The notes below the pieces were generated by a model, which worked only from the letters and a program-made list of their open reading frames with translations, did not search any database and was not told where the DNA came from. Positions 16,285 to 22,724 of a DNA stretch of 25,039 bases are shown in pieces (positions within the stretch are counted from its first letter, which is position 1; every line of letters starts with the position of its first letter). The position numbers were made by a program, and so were the translations under genes. Where the stretch lies: positions 1 to 25,039 of the forward strand of contig QFQD01000094.1 of assembly GCA_003241485.1 (NCBI GenBank), given 5' to 3'. Origin of the DNA: Ancylobacter novellus. Its GTDB lineage: Bacteria; Pseudomonadota; Alphaproteobacteria; Rhizobiales; Xanthobacteraceae.

Positions 16285-17334
16285 TCACAAATGCTCGGCA
16301 ATCTCGTCGTCACTCGCCCGGCCATCGTCGGGTGGAGGATCTGCCCCGCCGTCCGCCGGCAGCCGCCGGGGGAACAGGCGGCCCGGCTCGTCGCTATGGG
16401 CGAAACCGCCACCGGGCTGTGCCAGCCACAGCCGCCGACCACGGGTGAACTGGAGGCCTCGCCCCGCTGCCAGGAAGGCCTGATGCCAAGCCCGCCAAGC
16501 ATCAGAGCCCTCGGCGACGAACACCCACCCGGTCCTGTCCGCAGTGGTGCTCATCGCCCACGCCACGGCCTGCCGTGCCGGATCGTTCTCAGCCGGCCTT
16601 GCCGGCACCGCCTCGGCACGCGCCGCAGGGGCGGGGAGACTGGCGAGCCCCTCCCAGCACCGGTCGGCAAGATAGGTCGCGGGGTGGCAGAGCTTGATCT
16701 TGTTGGCCCGCCGGTAATCGAGAAAGCGCGGCAGCAGGGCGAGGGCCTGCGCCTGGTCGACCGCACTCAGCCGCGACCATGCCCGCAGCGCCTTCGCCCG
16801 GCTCGCGGTCGGGTCAGCGCCGTACTCCGACCAGAGCACGTCGAACTGCGTGTCAGCGGCAGCGCCGCCGCCTTCCCCTTCCTCATCGGAATTGAAAGAC
16901 CCCACCCCGGCCCCCTCGGGGGTTTGGGGGGTAGGTTCATTTGAAGGATCATATTGAGGGTTCAAGTCCCCCTGTTTTTGCGGGGTACGTACCCCCTGTT
17001 TTTGCGGGGGTGTACCCCCTGAATTTGCGGGGGTGGGTACCCCGCAATTTGCGGGGGTACCCCCTCCATTGAGCAGTAGCCGGATGACGTTCGACATGCG
17101 CCGGCCGTTGTCGTCGAAACGCGCCTCGCGGGCGCACAGGCTGCGGGATTCGAGCGTGGCGACGTGGCGCGAAATGCTGTCCGCCGACATCTCGGTAACA
17201 TCGGCCAGCGTACGGTAGGACGGCCAGCAGCGTCCCTGCTCGTCGGCATAATTGGCGAGGGCGAGCAGCACCAGCTTGGCGCCGGAAGAGCCGGCACGCT
17301 GCTTGTTCGCCCAGGTGATGGCCTCGACGCTCAT
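16285..17334 (-). CDS. Replication initiator-like HTH protein with internal iterons
   Basis: A 349-residue protein. Residues 5-75 (EAITWANKQRAGSSGAKLVL, RCWPSYRTLADVTEMSADSI) are a winged-helix domain (HTH_36-type) as in phage and plasmid replication proteins. A linker at 90-145, rich in Gly, Thr, Pro and Gln, contains four 8-residue repeats encoded by DNA iterons. The C-terminal part has FDVLWSEYGADPTASRAKAL, KIKLCHPATYLADRCWEGL and WVFVAEGSDAWRAWH, seen in phage HTH replication proteins. The architecture (N-terminal DNA binding, ori inside the gene, C-terminal partner domain) is that of lambda O, though sequence relation to O is not shown. ATG 17334 overlaps the methylase stop (ATGA). It is last in the coupled early operon. 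Confidence 0.8.
   Translation of the reverse strand: MSVEAITWANKQRAGSSGAKLVLLALANYADEQGRCWPSYRTLADVTEMSADSISRHVATLESRSLCAREARFDDNGRRMSNVIRLLLNGGGTPANCGVPTPANSGGTPPQKQGVRTPQKQGDLNPQYDPSNEPTPQTPEGAGVGSFNSDEEGEGGGAAADTQFDVLWSEYGADPTASRAKALRAWSRLSAVDQAQALALLPRFLDYRRANKIKLCHPATYLADRCWEGLASLPAPAARAEAVPARPAENDPARQAVAWAMSTTADRTGWVFVAEGSDAWRAWHQAFLAAGRGLQFTRGRRLWLAQPGGGFAHSDEPGRLFPRRLPADGGADPPPDDGRASDDEIAEHL
16968..17057. repeat. Four iterons, candidate phage replication origin
   Basis: Four near-identical units of 18-19 bp start at 16968, 16992, 17015 and 17040 (period 23-25, average 24). Units 1 and 2 share CCCCCTGTTTTTGCGGGG, unit 3 has GAATTT in the centre, and unit 4 is CCCCGCAATTTGCGGGG, a near-perfect palindrome. 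GTAC joins several units. They lie inside the replication-protein gene. The flank at about 16928-16967 is AT-richer than its surroundings (contains TTCATTTGAAGGATCATATT), matching an unwinding element beside iterons as in ori-lambda. Function is inferred from structure. Confidence 0.78.
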
Positions 17335-19436
17335 TCCGCAGCTTCCATGAATAGCGGCATGTCGAGTGCCGGCTTGCGGTTTGCCGGGGCCTGCACGTCG
17401 CGCGGGCGGTAGTTCGCGCGCACCAGCGCCTCAGCTTCGGCCGGGCACACGGAATTGCCGCAGAACCGGCCCTGTTGCTCCAGGCTGAAATACACCGTCG
17501 AGCCATCCTCGAGGATGCCGCGATCAATGATGTAATCCGCCCGGAAGCCCTGCGCGTTGAACCGCTCGCGCGGCGTGAGCATGCGCAGCCCCAAGTCCAC
17601 CATCACGACCGTCCGCCCGCCGACATCGAAGGTGACGAATTCCCCACCGTCCCAGCAGCTATGCTCGCGCAGGAACTCCGCCACCTCGCGAGCCCTCGGC
17701 TCATGCTCGGGGCCGAAGGGCGGCACGCAAGCCAGCACGTCGACCAGGCCGAACCGGGGTTTCGCCGTCTCGGTGCGCATCGGCTGGTCCACAGGCGCGC
17801 CGTCATCGTCGGTGCCGTAATAGACCGTCATCAGCGGCGCCGAGACGAGCGCATCGTGCTGGCCGCCGGCGCTCTGCGTGCGCACCGGTTCGTCGGCGCC
17901 GCTGTCCCGCCGGTCGCTACCGCGTAGGGTGAGCATGCTCGCCGCGACGACGCCGTGCTGAGAGCCTGCGCCGAGGATGGTGTTCGTCGGCTGGTTCACA
18001 GGGTGTGCCGGCGCACCCGGATGCGAGCCTGCCGTGTGCTGCGCGAGGAAGACAGCGGAAAGGCTGGCCTCGTTGCCGGTGGGCACCGGGGTGGGAAACG
18101 GACGGTCGACCGTCAGCGAGCGAGGCTCCTGCCCATCGCGCTCGCCATAGCGGGGCACGAGCAGCGGCGCGGCCACGCACAGATCCGCCTTGCCGGTCTG
18201 CGTCAGCACAGGCGCGTCGCCCGGCTGCGGCTCGCTCTGCGCCGCCCGCCCGCCGCAGCCAACCAGAACCGCCGACACCACCCCCAGCGGAGCGGCGCCG
18301 CCACCATGCGTTTCGGAGGCATGCGCGGTGACGGTATGCAGCGGTTCGTCGATCTTGTGCCCGGTCGAGCCCGAGTTGAACTTCGTCACATAGGGCATGA
18401 TGACGGCGTTCTGGTCCTTCTCAGACGCGCAGATGGTGTGCAGCGGTGCCGTTGCCGGCCGCACCCCGCCGCCTTGCTGGGCATAGGTGATGACGGGCAC
18501 CGCCACGGCATCGTCCCGCGTCAGGGTGACGGACGTCATGGGCAGGTCGATCGAGCGGTCGCGCGGCTCACCCCGGGCGGTGTGGTTCACCTTCACGAGG
18601 AAGCGGCGAGGGTTGTCGAGCACATGTCGCTTTGCGCCGACCGCCACTCGTGCCCGCGTGTTGAACACCAACGGGCGCTTGGCACGGATGCCGAATTTCC
18701 GCTTGATCTCATCAGCCGTGTCGAAGATCGACGGGCAGGGCAGGGTGAAGTCGATCACATGGCTCGCCGCCGTCTTCCACGGCTGCAGCTCGCCGGCGGC
18801 AATGCGTGCCGCGTCCGCCGGATCGGTCGGGTTGCCGAAGGCCTGTTCCGGCCAAACGATGGGTTCGCCATCCCGGCGCATCACCATGTAGAGCCGCTTG
18901 CGGATCGTCGGCGCACCGGCTTTCCATGCCCGCCGCTCGCGCCATTCGATGGCGGGATAGCCCAGCTCGCGCCACGCCTGCACGAACCGTTCGAAAATCA
19001 CGCCCTTATGGATCGGGCAACGCTTGCCGTCCGCCGTCAGCGGCCCCCAATGGGCGAACTCCTCGACATTTTCGAGGAAGATCACGCGCGGCCGCTGCCA
19101 TTTCGGCAGCGCCTTTACCCACCCGACGATAGCCCAAGCGAGCCCGCGCGTGCTGTCGGCACCACGCCGTGGTGGCCCGCCCTTGGCCTTGCTGTGGTCG
19201 GTACAATCGGGGCTCATCCAGAGCATCCCGATAAGTTGCCCCGCACACATGCTGATCGAATCCACCACCAGCACGTCCTGCACCAGGTGGCGCGTGCCGG
19301 GATGGTTCATGCGGTGCATGGCGAGCGCCATGGCATCGTGGTTCACCGCGATGTCGGGGTCGCGCCCCAGCGCGGCGCGAATGCCTTCGGACGCGCCGCC
19401 GCCACCCGCGAAACTGTCGATAACAAGCTCAAGCAT
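17331..19436 (-). CDS. DNA (cytosine-5) methyltransferase with repeat insert
   Basis: A 701-residue phage C5-MTase, probably protecting phage DNA from host restriction; no partner endonuclease of matching type is seen. Motif I is VIDSFAGGGGASEGI (residues 5-19). The catalytic loop is SPDCTDHSKAKGG with Cys78, a phage-type variant of PPCQ. ENV is at 122-124 and RKRLYMVMRRDG at 179-190. The C-terminus holds LTPRERFNAQGF (620-631) and GNSVCP (660-665). A region at about 297-578 consists of roughly eight imperfect ~35-residue repeats in the target-recognition part, making it much longer than usual C5 MTases (about 330-450). ATG 19436 overlaps the upstream stop (TGATG). A longer start at 19535 would overlap the MT-A70 gene widely and is rejected. 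Confidence 0.93.
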   Translation of the reverse strand: MLELVIDSFAGGGGASEGIRAALGRDPDIAVNHDAMALAMHRMNHPGTRHLVQDVLVVDSISMCAGQLIGMLWMSPDCTDHSKAKGGPPRRGADSTRGLAWAIVGWVKALPKWQRPRVIFLENVEEFAHWGPLTADGKRCPIHKGVIFERFVQAWRELGYPAIEWRERRAWKAGAPTIRKRLYMVMRRDGEPIVWPEQAFGNPTDPADAARIAAGELQPWKTAASHVIDFTLPCPSIFDTADEIKRKFGIRAKRPLVFNTRARVAVGAKRHVLDNPRRFLVKVNHTARGEPRDRSIDLPMTSVTLTRDDAVAVPVITYAQQGGGVRPATAPLHTICASEKDQNAVIMPYVTKFNSGSTGHKIDEPLHTVTAHASETHGGGAAPLGVVSAVLVGCGGRAAQSEPQPGDAPVLTQTGKADLCVAAPLLVPRYGERDGQEPRSLTVDRPFPTPVPTGNEASLSAVFLAQHTAGSHPGAPAHPVNQPTNTILGAGSQHGVVAASMLTLRGSDRRDSGADEPVRTQSAGGQHDALVSAPLMTVYYGTDDDGAPVDQPMRTETAKPRFGLVDVLACVPPFGPEHEPRAREVAEFLREHSCWDGGEFVTFDVGGRTVVMVDLGLRMLTPRERFNAQGFRADYIIDRGILEDGSTVYFSLEQQGRFCGNSVCPAEAEALVRANYRPRDVQAPANRKPALDMPLFMEAAE
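17703..18548 (-). repeat. ~35-residue degenerate repeats within cytosine methylase
   Basis: Protein residues 297-578 divide into about eight units, most opening with D/N-x-P followed within 2-4 residues by Thr: DLPMTSVT, TAPLHTIC, DEPLHTVT, DAPVLTQT, DRPFPTPV, NQPTNTIL, DEPVRTQS, DQPMRTET. Each is followed by a small-residue/hydrophobic strand such as GVVSAVLV, GVVAASML or ALVSAPLM. Divergence is too high for a DNA-level repeat. Confidence 0.75.
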
Positions 19437-20032
19437 CAGGCCGCCCCATCGAATTTCGTGGCCTCGTTGCCCCATGTGTCCCAGCCCGGCCGGGACTGGC
19501 GGGAGAAAAGGCAAGCCCGCCGCGCGTCCGGCCACGCCGCCTCGCAGCGCGCGTAAAACTCATCGGGTTTACGGGAATGCTCGCGTGCGAGCCCGTCGAC
19601 CGCGTCAGCCTCAAGCGTCTCGACAAGGTTGGGAAAGCTGGCGCCGTTCCATCGGGAGCCCGGCAGGCTGCCGATGATGTACGGCTCGTGCAGCGAGCGG
19701 GCGACATAGCCCGGCCCCCATTGCAGCTTGCCGCTGATGGTGCGCTTGGCCCAGCCGCCGCCGGTCACCGGCCGCAGCCCCCAGCCGCGCAGGATCTGCA
19801 CATGCGCGCCGATCGCGACCAGCGGCCATGTCGTCCACATGATGCAGACCGCGCCGGGCGCGAGCAGATCCCCGACAGGAAGCGCCGCGATCTCGTCGAG
19901 CGACATGGTCGGGTACTGCGCCTGCGGCGACTTCCCGTCGCCCTTGGCGGAATGGAGATCGAAGTGCCACGGTGGGTCGGCCTCGACGAGGTCGTAACCG
20001 AACATGCGCAACGGCGCGAAAGGCCAGCTCAT
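19436..20032 (-). CDS. MT-A70 family adenine methyltransferase
   Basis: A 198-residue N6-adenine MTase. The catalytic motif is EADPPWHFD (DPPW at residues 19-22), followed by YPTMSLDEIAALPV, GAVCIMWTTWPLV and a C-terminal REHSRKPDEFY, all typical of MT-A70-like phage enzymes. The protein is small with no separate N-terminal domain. ATG 20032 overlaps the HNH stop (ATGA); translation upstream in this frame is Arg/Ala-rich shadow. It is likely to modify phage DNA against restriction or to regulate replication. The specificity cannot be read from sequence. Confidence 0.93.
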   Translation of the reverse strand: MSWPFAPLRMFGYDLVEADPPWHFDLHSAKGDGKSPQAQYPTMSLDEIAALPVGDLLAPGAVCIMWTTWPLVAIGAHVQILRGWGLRPVTGGGWAKRTISGKLQWGPGYVARSLHEPYIIGSLPGSRWNGASFPNLVETLEADAVDGLAREHSRKPDEFYARCEAAWPDARRACLFSRQSRPGWDTWGNEATKFDGAA

Positions 20033-20367
20033 CGCACCGCCTCCGCAACGAACGCGGCGCGCTTGCGCGAATGCGCGAGCAGCATGTTCCGCTTCTGAAA
20101 CATGGGCTTGAGGTGCGCGGGGTTGCAGCAGCGCCGCACCCGGCACCCATGGTCCAGCTGCTCGCGCGGGCGAAGCTGGCGCCCGCCGGAGAGCAGCCAC
20201 ACCAGCTTGTGCACCGCCCAGGTGGCGCACCGCCATGTCACGCGGCCATAGCCGCCGCCGCGTCCGGTGCCGCTGGTCGAGCCGGTCCATAGCCAGCACC
20301 CCTTGATCGGGCAAAGCGTGATCTTGCTGGCCAGCTGCGCCGGTAGGCTGTCGAGGGGAAAGCTCAC
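20029..20367 (-). CDS. HNH endonuclease (HNH_3-type)
   Basis: A 112-residue HNH protein. It has an early GCWLWTGSTSGTGRGGGYGR, typical of NUMOD/HNH_3 phage proteins, then AVHKLVWLLSG and EQLDHGCRVRRCCNPAHLKP, with core His73, Asn82 and His85 and an RNM segment with Asn94. Cys76, Cys80 and Cys81 may bind metal. It is embedded in the early operon with ATGA overlaps on both sides, so it is likely a fixed operon member and not a recent free-standing homing insert. Role (recombination, replication, or degradation of competing DNA) is not known. Confidence 0.88.
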   Translation of the reverse strand: MSFPLDSLPAQLASKITLCPIKGCWLWTGSTSGTGRGGGYGRVTWRCATWAVHKLVWLLSGGRQLRPREQLDHGCRVRRCCNPAHLKPMFQKRNMLLAHSRKRAAFVAEAVR

Positions 20368-21593
20368 GCCCGACCCTCCCGCAGCTCGATTTCCAGCCGC
20401 CTCACCTCGGTGGCGATCTCCGCGTCGCTCTCCACCAGCCCCGTCAATTTGCGCACCGCATGCAGCACGGTGGTGTGGTCGCGTCCGCCGAAGCGCCGGC
20501 CGATCTCCGGCAGCGAGCGCAGGGTGAGCGTCTTCGCGAGATACATCGCGATCTGGCGCGGCCTCACCAGATTGGCGGTCCGCCGCTGCGAGAGCAGATC
20601 TGCACGGCTGATGCCGTAGTGCCGGGTAATGAGGCGCAGAATGTCGTCGAGCCGCACCGGCTCCGGCCGCCGGCCGCGCGCAAGGTCGCCCAGCATCGCC
20701 TCGGCATCGGCCAGCCCCAGCGGTGCGCCGGTGATCTCGGCATGCGCCACCACGCGGGTGAGCGCGGCCTCAAGATCTCGCCCGCTCAGGCCCGGCAGGC
20801 CGGCGATGAGCGCGAGCACCTCGGGTGACGCCTTGCCTTCCGCACCGCGCGCCGCGCAGTTCTGCGCGAGGATGGCAAGCCGCGTTTCCGGCTCTGGCGG
20901 CAGGATCTCCAGCACCAGCCCGGCGGAGAGGCGCGAACGCTGCCACCCGTCGAAACCCTCCAGCTCGTCGGGCGGCACGCTGGCGCCCAGCACCACATGC
21001 TTGCCGGCGTCCGACATGGCGTTGAGCACGGTGCCGAGCGTATTTCGCGCCAGCGGCGCCGCGATCTGCTGCACGTCGTCGATCAGCAGCACATCGGCCG
21101 CGCGCAGCGCCTGGTGATAGGCCTCGATCTTCCGCTCTTTTGCCGCCAGCAGGCAGCCATACATGAGCCGCTCGGCGGTGAGGTAAAGCGCCACCGAGCC
21201 GGCTTCTCCCGCAATCGCCTGCAGCAGGTGCGTCTTTCCGAGCCCGGGCCGGCTGTGGAGATAGAGCGGGCTATAGGCGCGCGCGGTTTCCGGCCGCTGC
21301 ACCAGAGCGAGCGCGGCGGCATGCGCCATGCGGTTGCTGTCGCCGGCGCAGAACTGCGCAAAGCTGTGGCGCGGGTCGAGCGGCGCAGCGTGTGAGAACG
21401 AAGCGGTGCCGGCCGGCGCCGCCGGCGCCAGAGGCGGCGCCTCGACGGGAGCCGGCCGAGGCCGGCGCGCTGTCATGGCAATCACACTGGATCGCGCCGC
21501 CGCCTGCGTGCGGGCGCGGAGATCCGCATAGTGCTGGAAGAGCGCTTCGGCCGAGTGAAATTCCGGCGGATCGTCGGGTAAGAGGCCGCTCAT
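20364..21593 (-). CDS. Phage-encoded DnaA homologue
   Basis: A 409-residue AAA+ initiator with two DnaA domains. AAA+: HSFAQFCAGDSNRMAH (76-91), Walker A SRPGLGKTHLLQAI (114-127, Lys120), Walker B VLLIDDVQQI (168-177), and box VII-type LSGRDLEAALTRVVAHA (269-285, Arg272). Domain IV: YGISRADLLSQRRTANLVR, RQIAMYLAKTLTLRSLPEIG, and the DnaA signature GGRDHTTVLHAVRK (369-382) that reads DnaA boxes. The first ~70 residues are Ala/Pro-rich and do not resemble DnaA domain I, so the helicase-binding part may be missing or replaced. Coupled by ATGA at both ends within the phage operon, it is a phage gene and not the host dnaA. It might load helicase or remodel the iteron origin. Confidence 0.92.
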   Translation of the reverse strand: MSGLLPDDPPEFHSAEALFQHYADLRARTQAAARSSVIAMTARRPRPAPVEAPPLAPAAPAGTASFSHAAPLDPRHSFAQFCAGDSNRMAHAAALALVQRPETARAYSPLYLHSRPGLGKTHLLQAIAGEAGSVALYLTAERLMYGCLLAAKERKIEAYHQALRAADVLLIDDVQQIAAPLARNTLGTVLNAMSDAGKHVVLGASVPPDELEGFDGWQRSRLSAGLVLEILPPEPETRLAILAQNCAARGAEGKASPEVLALIAGLPGLSGRDLEAALTRVVAHAEITGAPLGLADAEAMLGDLARGRRPEPVRLDDILRLITRHYGISRADLLSQRRTANLVRPRQIAMYLAKTLTLRSLPEIGRRFGGRDHTTVLHAVRKLTGLVESDAEIATEVRRLEIELREGRA

Positions 21594-22096
21594 GACGCGT
21601 CACCCCGCGCCTTGTCGACGATGCGGGAGTACCAGTTGGCCACCACCACCAGCACATCGCGCGCAAAGGGTTCGCTCTCCCGCGCCTCTTGGGCGGTGAT
21701 GAGCGCGCCGCCCTCCGATTCCGGTGACGCCTGCGCGAAGATCTTGGCGACGGCCTCGCCCATCTCCTGCATGACTTCGGCGGTGAGCGCCGTGACGACG
21801 TCCGTCTCCCGCGGCATGGGGACGAACACTCCGCCGGCGCATTGCGCTAGGTGCACCGCCACCTGCGTGCAGCCAAACTGCCGGGTCAGCTGCGCGACGC
21901 GGGCATAAGAGATCTCCGAACCCGTTTTGTCGGGATCGAGTTGTGCCCGCAGTGTCCAGTGTGACACGCCCAGGAAATCGGCGGCGACATAGAGCCCTTC
22001 GGAAGCCGCACCTTTCGGGCCATGGCTCTCGCCGATGGCATCGAACATGCGGTCGAGCGCGTCATGCGCGCCCCCGGGTAGAAGGCGCTTATTCAT
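21590..22096 (-). CDS. CII-like phage regulatory protein (CP76-type)
   Basis: A 168-residue protein resembling the phage regulatory CII family (CP76 type). The N-terminal part has ALDRMFDAIGE, VAADFLGVSHWTLRAQLDPD and ISYARVAQLTRQFG, that is, an HTH followed by a recognition-helix-like VSHWTLRAQL and the family's LDPDKTG segment. The second half is helical and acidic. ATG 22096 has GAGG seven bases upstream. It is the first gene of the coupled early operon after a 260-base gap, and its stop overlaps the DnaA start. It may control the early promoter or lysogeny. Confidence 0.72.
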   Translation of the reverse strand: MNKRLLPGGAHDALDRMFDAIGESHGPKGAASEGLYVAADFLGVSHWTLRAQLDPDKTGSEISYARVAQLTRQFGCTQVAVHLAQCAGGVFVPMPRETDVVTALTAEVMQEMGEAVAKIFAQASPESEGGALITAQEARESEPFARDVLVVVANWYSRIVDKARGDAS

Positions 22097-22182
22097 CCCA
22101 ACACCTCGGCAAACTTGGCATTTCGGGTACGGGCAGCCGGCCGCATTCTGCGGCGCATCACGCCGCAGGCTGGGGAGCCACC

Positions 22183-22365
22183 ATGGAAAAGACCGAGACG
22201 AAGGCGCTGGCCTTCCTGCTGTTCGCCCTGCTCGCAGGCCGCCCGGACGCGGGCCACATCCTGAATATTCTGGAGGCCGAGGCCGGCTATAGCGGCAGCG
22301 CCGAGCTGACCGGATTTGTCAGCACCGCGCGGGCGATGATCGAGACGAGCGGCGCGGTTCATTGA
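22183..22365 (+). CDS. Small hypothetical protein on opposite strand
   Basis: A 60-residue protein MEKTETKALAFLLFALLAG..., with one hydrophobic helix (residues 8-19) followed by an amphipathic region (ILNILEAEAGYSGSAELTGF). ATG 22183 has GGGGAG seven bases upstream. GC at third codon positions is 52 of 60, like neighbouring genes. It runs antisense inside the leftward early transcript, and its 3' end overlaps the cro-position gene by 7 bases. The competing minus-strand frame over the same DNA has lower third-position GC and shadow-like composition. Confidence 0.55.
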   Translation: MEKTETKALAFLLFALLAGRPDAGHILNILEAEAGYSGSAELTGFVSTARAMIETSGAVH

Positions 22366-22616
22366 GGCGACGCCTCGGCGACCGCTAGCGGCACTCGGCG
22401 GCGACGATGGCGGGTGAGAGCCAGCCTCTGGCCGTGGAAGTCGGCGAGAGAGACGGCACCCGCCGTCGCTTCAATGATCTGCTCTTTGAGATCCGCAGGC
22501 ACCTCGACGACGCCAAGGGCGTACCGCCGGGCATGGGTCGCCGATGAGAGCCCGAACCTCCGCGCCAGCGCGTCGTAGCTCAACCCCTCGTTTCGCCGCC
22601 ATTCCTCGAATGTCAT
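22359..22616 (-). CDS. Cro-position HTH protein
   Basis: An 85-residue protein MTFEEWRRNEGLSYDALARR with an HTH in residues 5-45 (LSYDALARRFGLSSATHARR) and a basic tail (LTRHRRRRVP). ATG 22616 has GGAGG five bases upstream. It is the first gene leftward from the operator-bearing promoter and divergent from the repressor, the place of cro. Likely a Cro-type or YdaS-type regulator, but sequence similarity to characterised Cro proteins is weak. Confidence 0.75.
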   Translation of the reverse strand: MTFEEWRRNEGLSYDALARRFGLSSATHARRYALGVVEVPADLKEQIIEATAGAVSLADFHGQRLALTRHRRRRVPLAVAEASPQ

Positions 22617-22638
22617 GCTCGCCTCCAAACTGGAGGCA

Positions 22639-22667
22639 ATATGTCGAAATTCGACATGGCACGTCAA
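22639..22667 (-). promoter_or_regulatory. Leftward early promoter (PR-like)
   Basis: On the minus strand TTGACG (22667-22662) and ACATAT (22644-22639) are 17 bases apart. Operator 1 fills the spacer and overlaps the -10. The rightward promoter at 23937-23965 has identical geometry, with the operator starting four bases after the -35. Repressor binding here would block polymerase. It drives the cro-position gene and probably the early operon. Confidence 0.75.
22641..22657. promoter_or_regulatory. Repressor operator 1 (perfect palindrome)
   Basis: ATGTCGAAATTCGACAT has perfect 8-base arms about a central A. It is the best match of five copies and lies in the leftward promoter. Predicted strongest repressor site. 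Confidence 0.82.
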
Positions 22668-22672
22668 GCGGC

Positions 22673-22689
22673 ATGTCGAAATCCGCCAT
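22673..22689. promoter_or_regulatory. Repressor operator 2 (imperfect)
   Basis: ATGTCGAAATCCGCCAT, with a conserved left half and a degraded right half (GCCAT). Centre is 32 bases from operator 1. It abuts the weak -35 of the repressor's own promoter, the position of lambda OR2. Confidence 0.75.
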
Positions 22690-22724
22690 GGCCGGGCATG
22701 TCCAAATCAGACATGATATTGATA
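22689..22724 (+). promoter_or_regulatory. Repressor maintenance promoter, possibly leaderless mRNA
   Basis: No Shine-Dalgarno precedes the repressor ATG 22724. A -10-like CATGAT (22712-22717) would start transcription at or next to this ATG. The -35 position (about 22689-22694) matches poorly and is touched by operator 2. This mirrors lambda PRM, where CI mRNA is leaderless and CI at OR2 activates. Inference only. Confidence 0.45.
22698..22714. promoter_or_regulatory. Repressor operator 3 (imperfect)
   Basis: ATGTCCAAATCAGACAT, with one half-site intact (GACAT) and the other altered (ATGTCC). Centre is 25 bases from operator 2. It overlaps the presumed -10 region of the repressor promoter, as lambda OR3 does. 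Confidence 0.75.

Noticed and set aside
16968..17057. Repeats resembling a short CRISPR array
   Set aside because: Spacing between units is only 4-7 bases, units sit inside a coding frame with an 8-codon period, and no cas gene is near. Iterons fit better.
22093..22362. Minus-strand 89-codon frame between the cro-position and CII-like genes
   Set aside because: Despite ATGA overlaps at both ends, it has about 68 percent third-position GC and a shadow-like composition; the plus-strand frame looks more like protein. Kept as an open point in findings.
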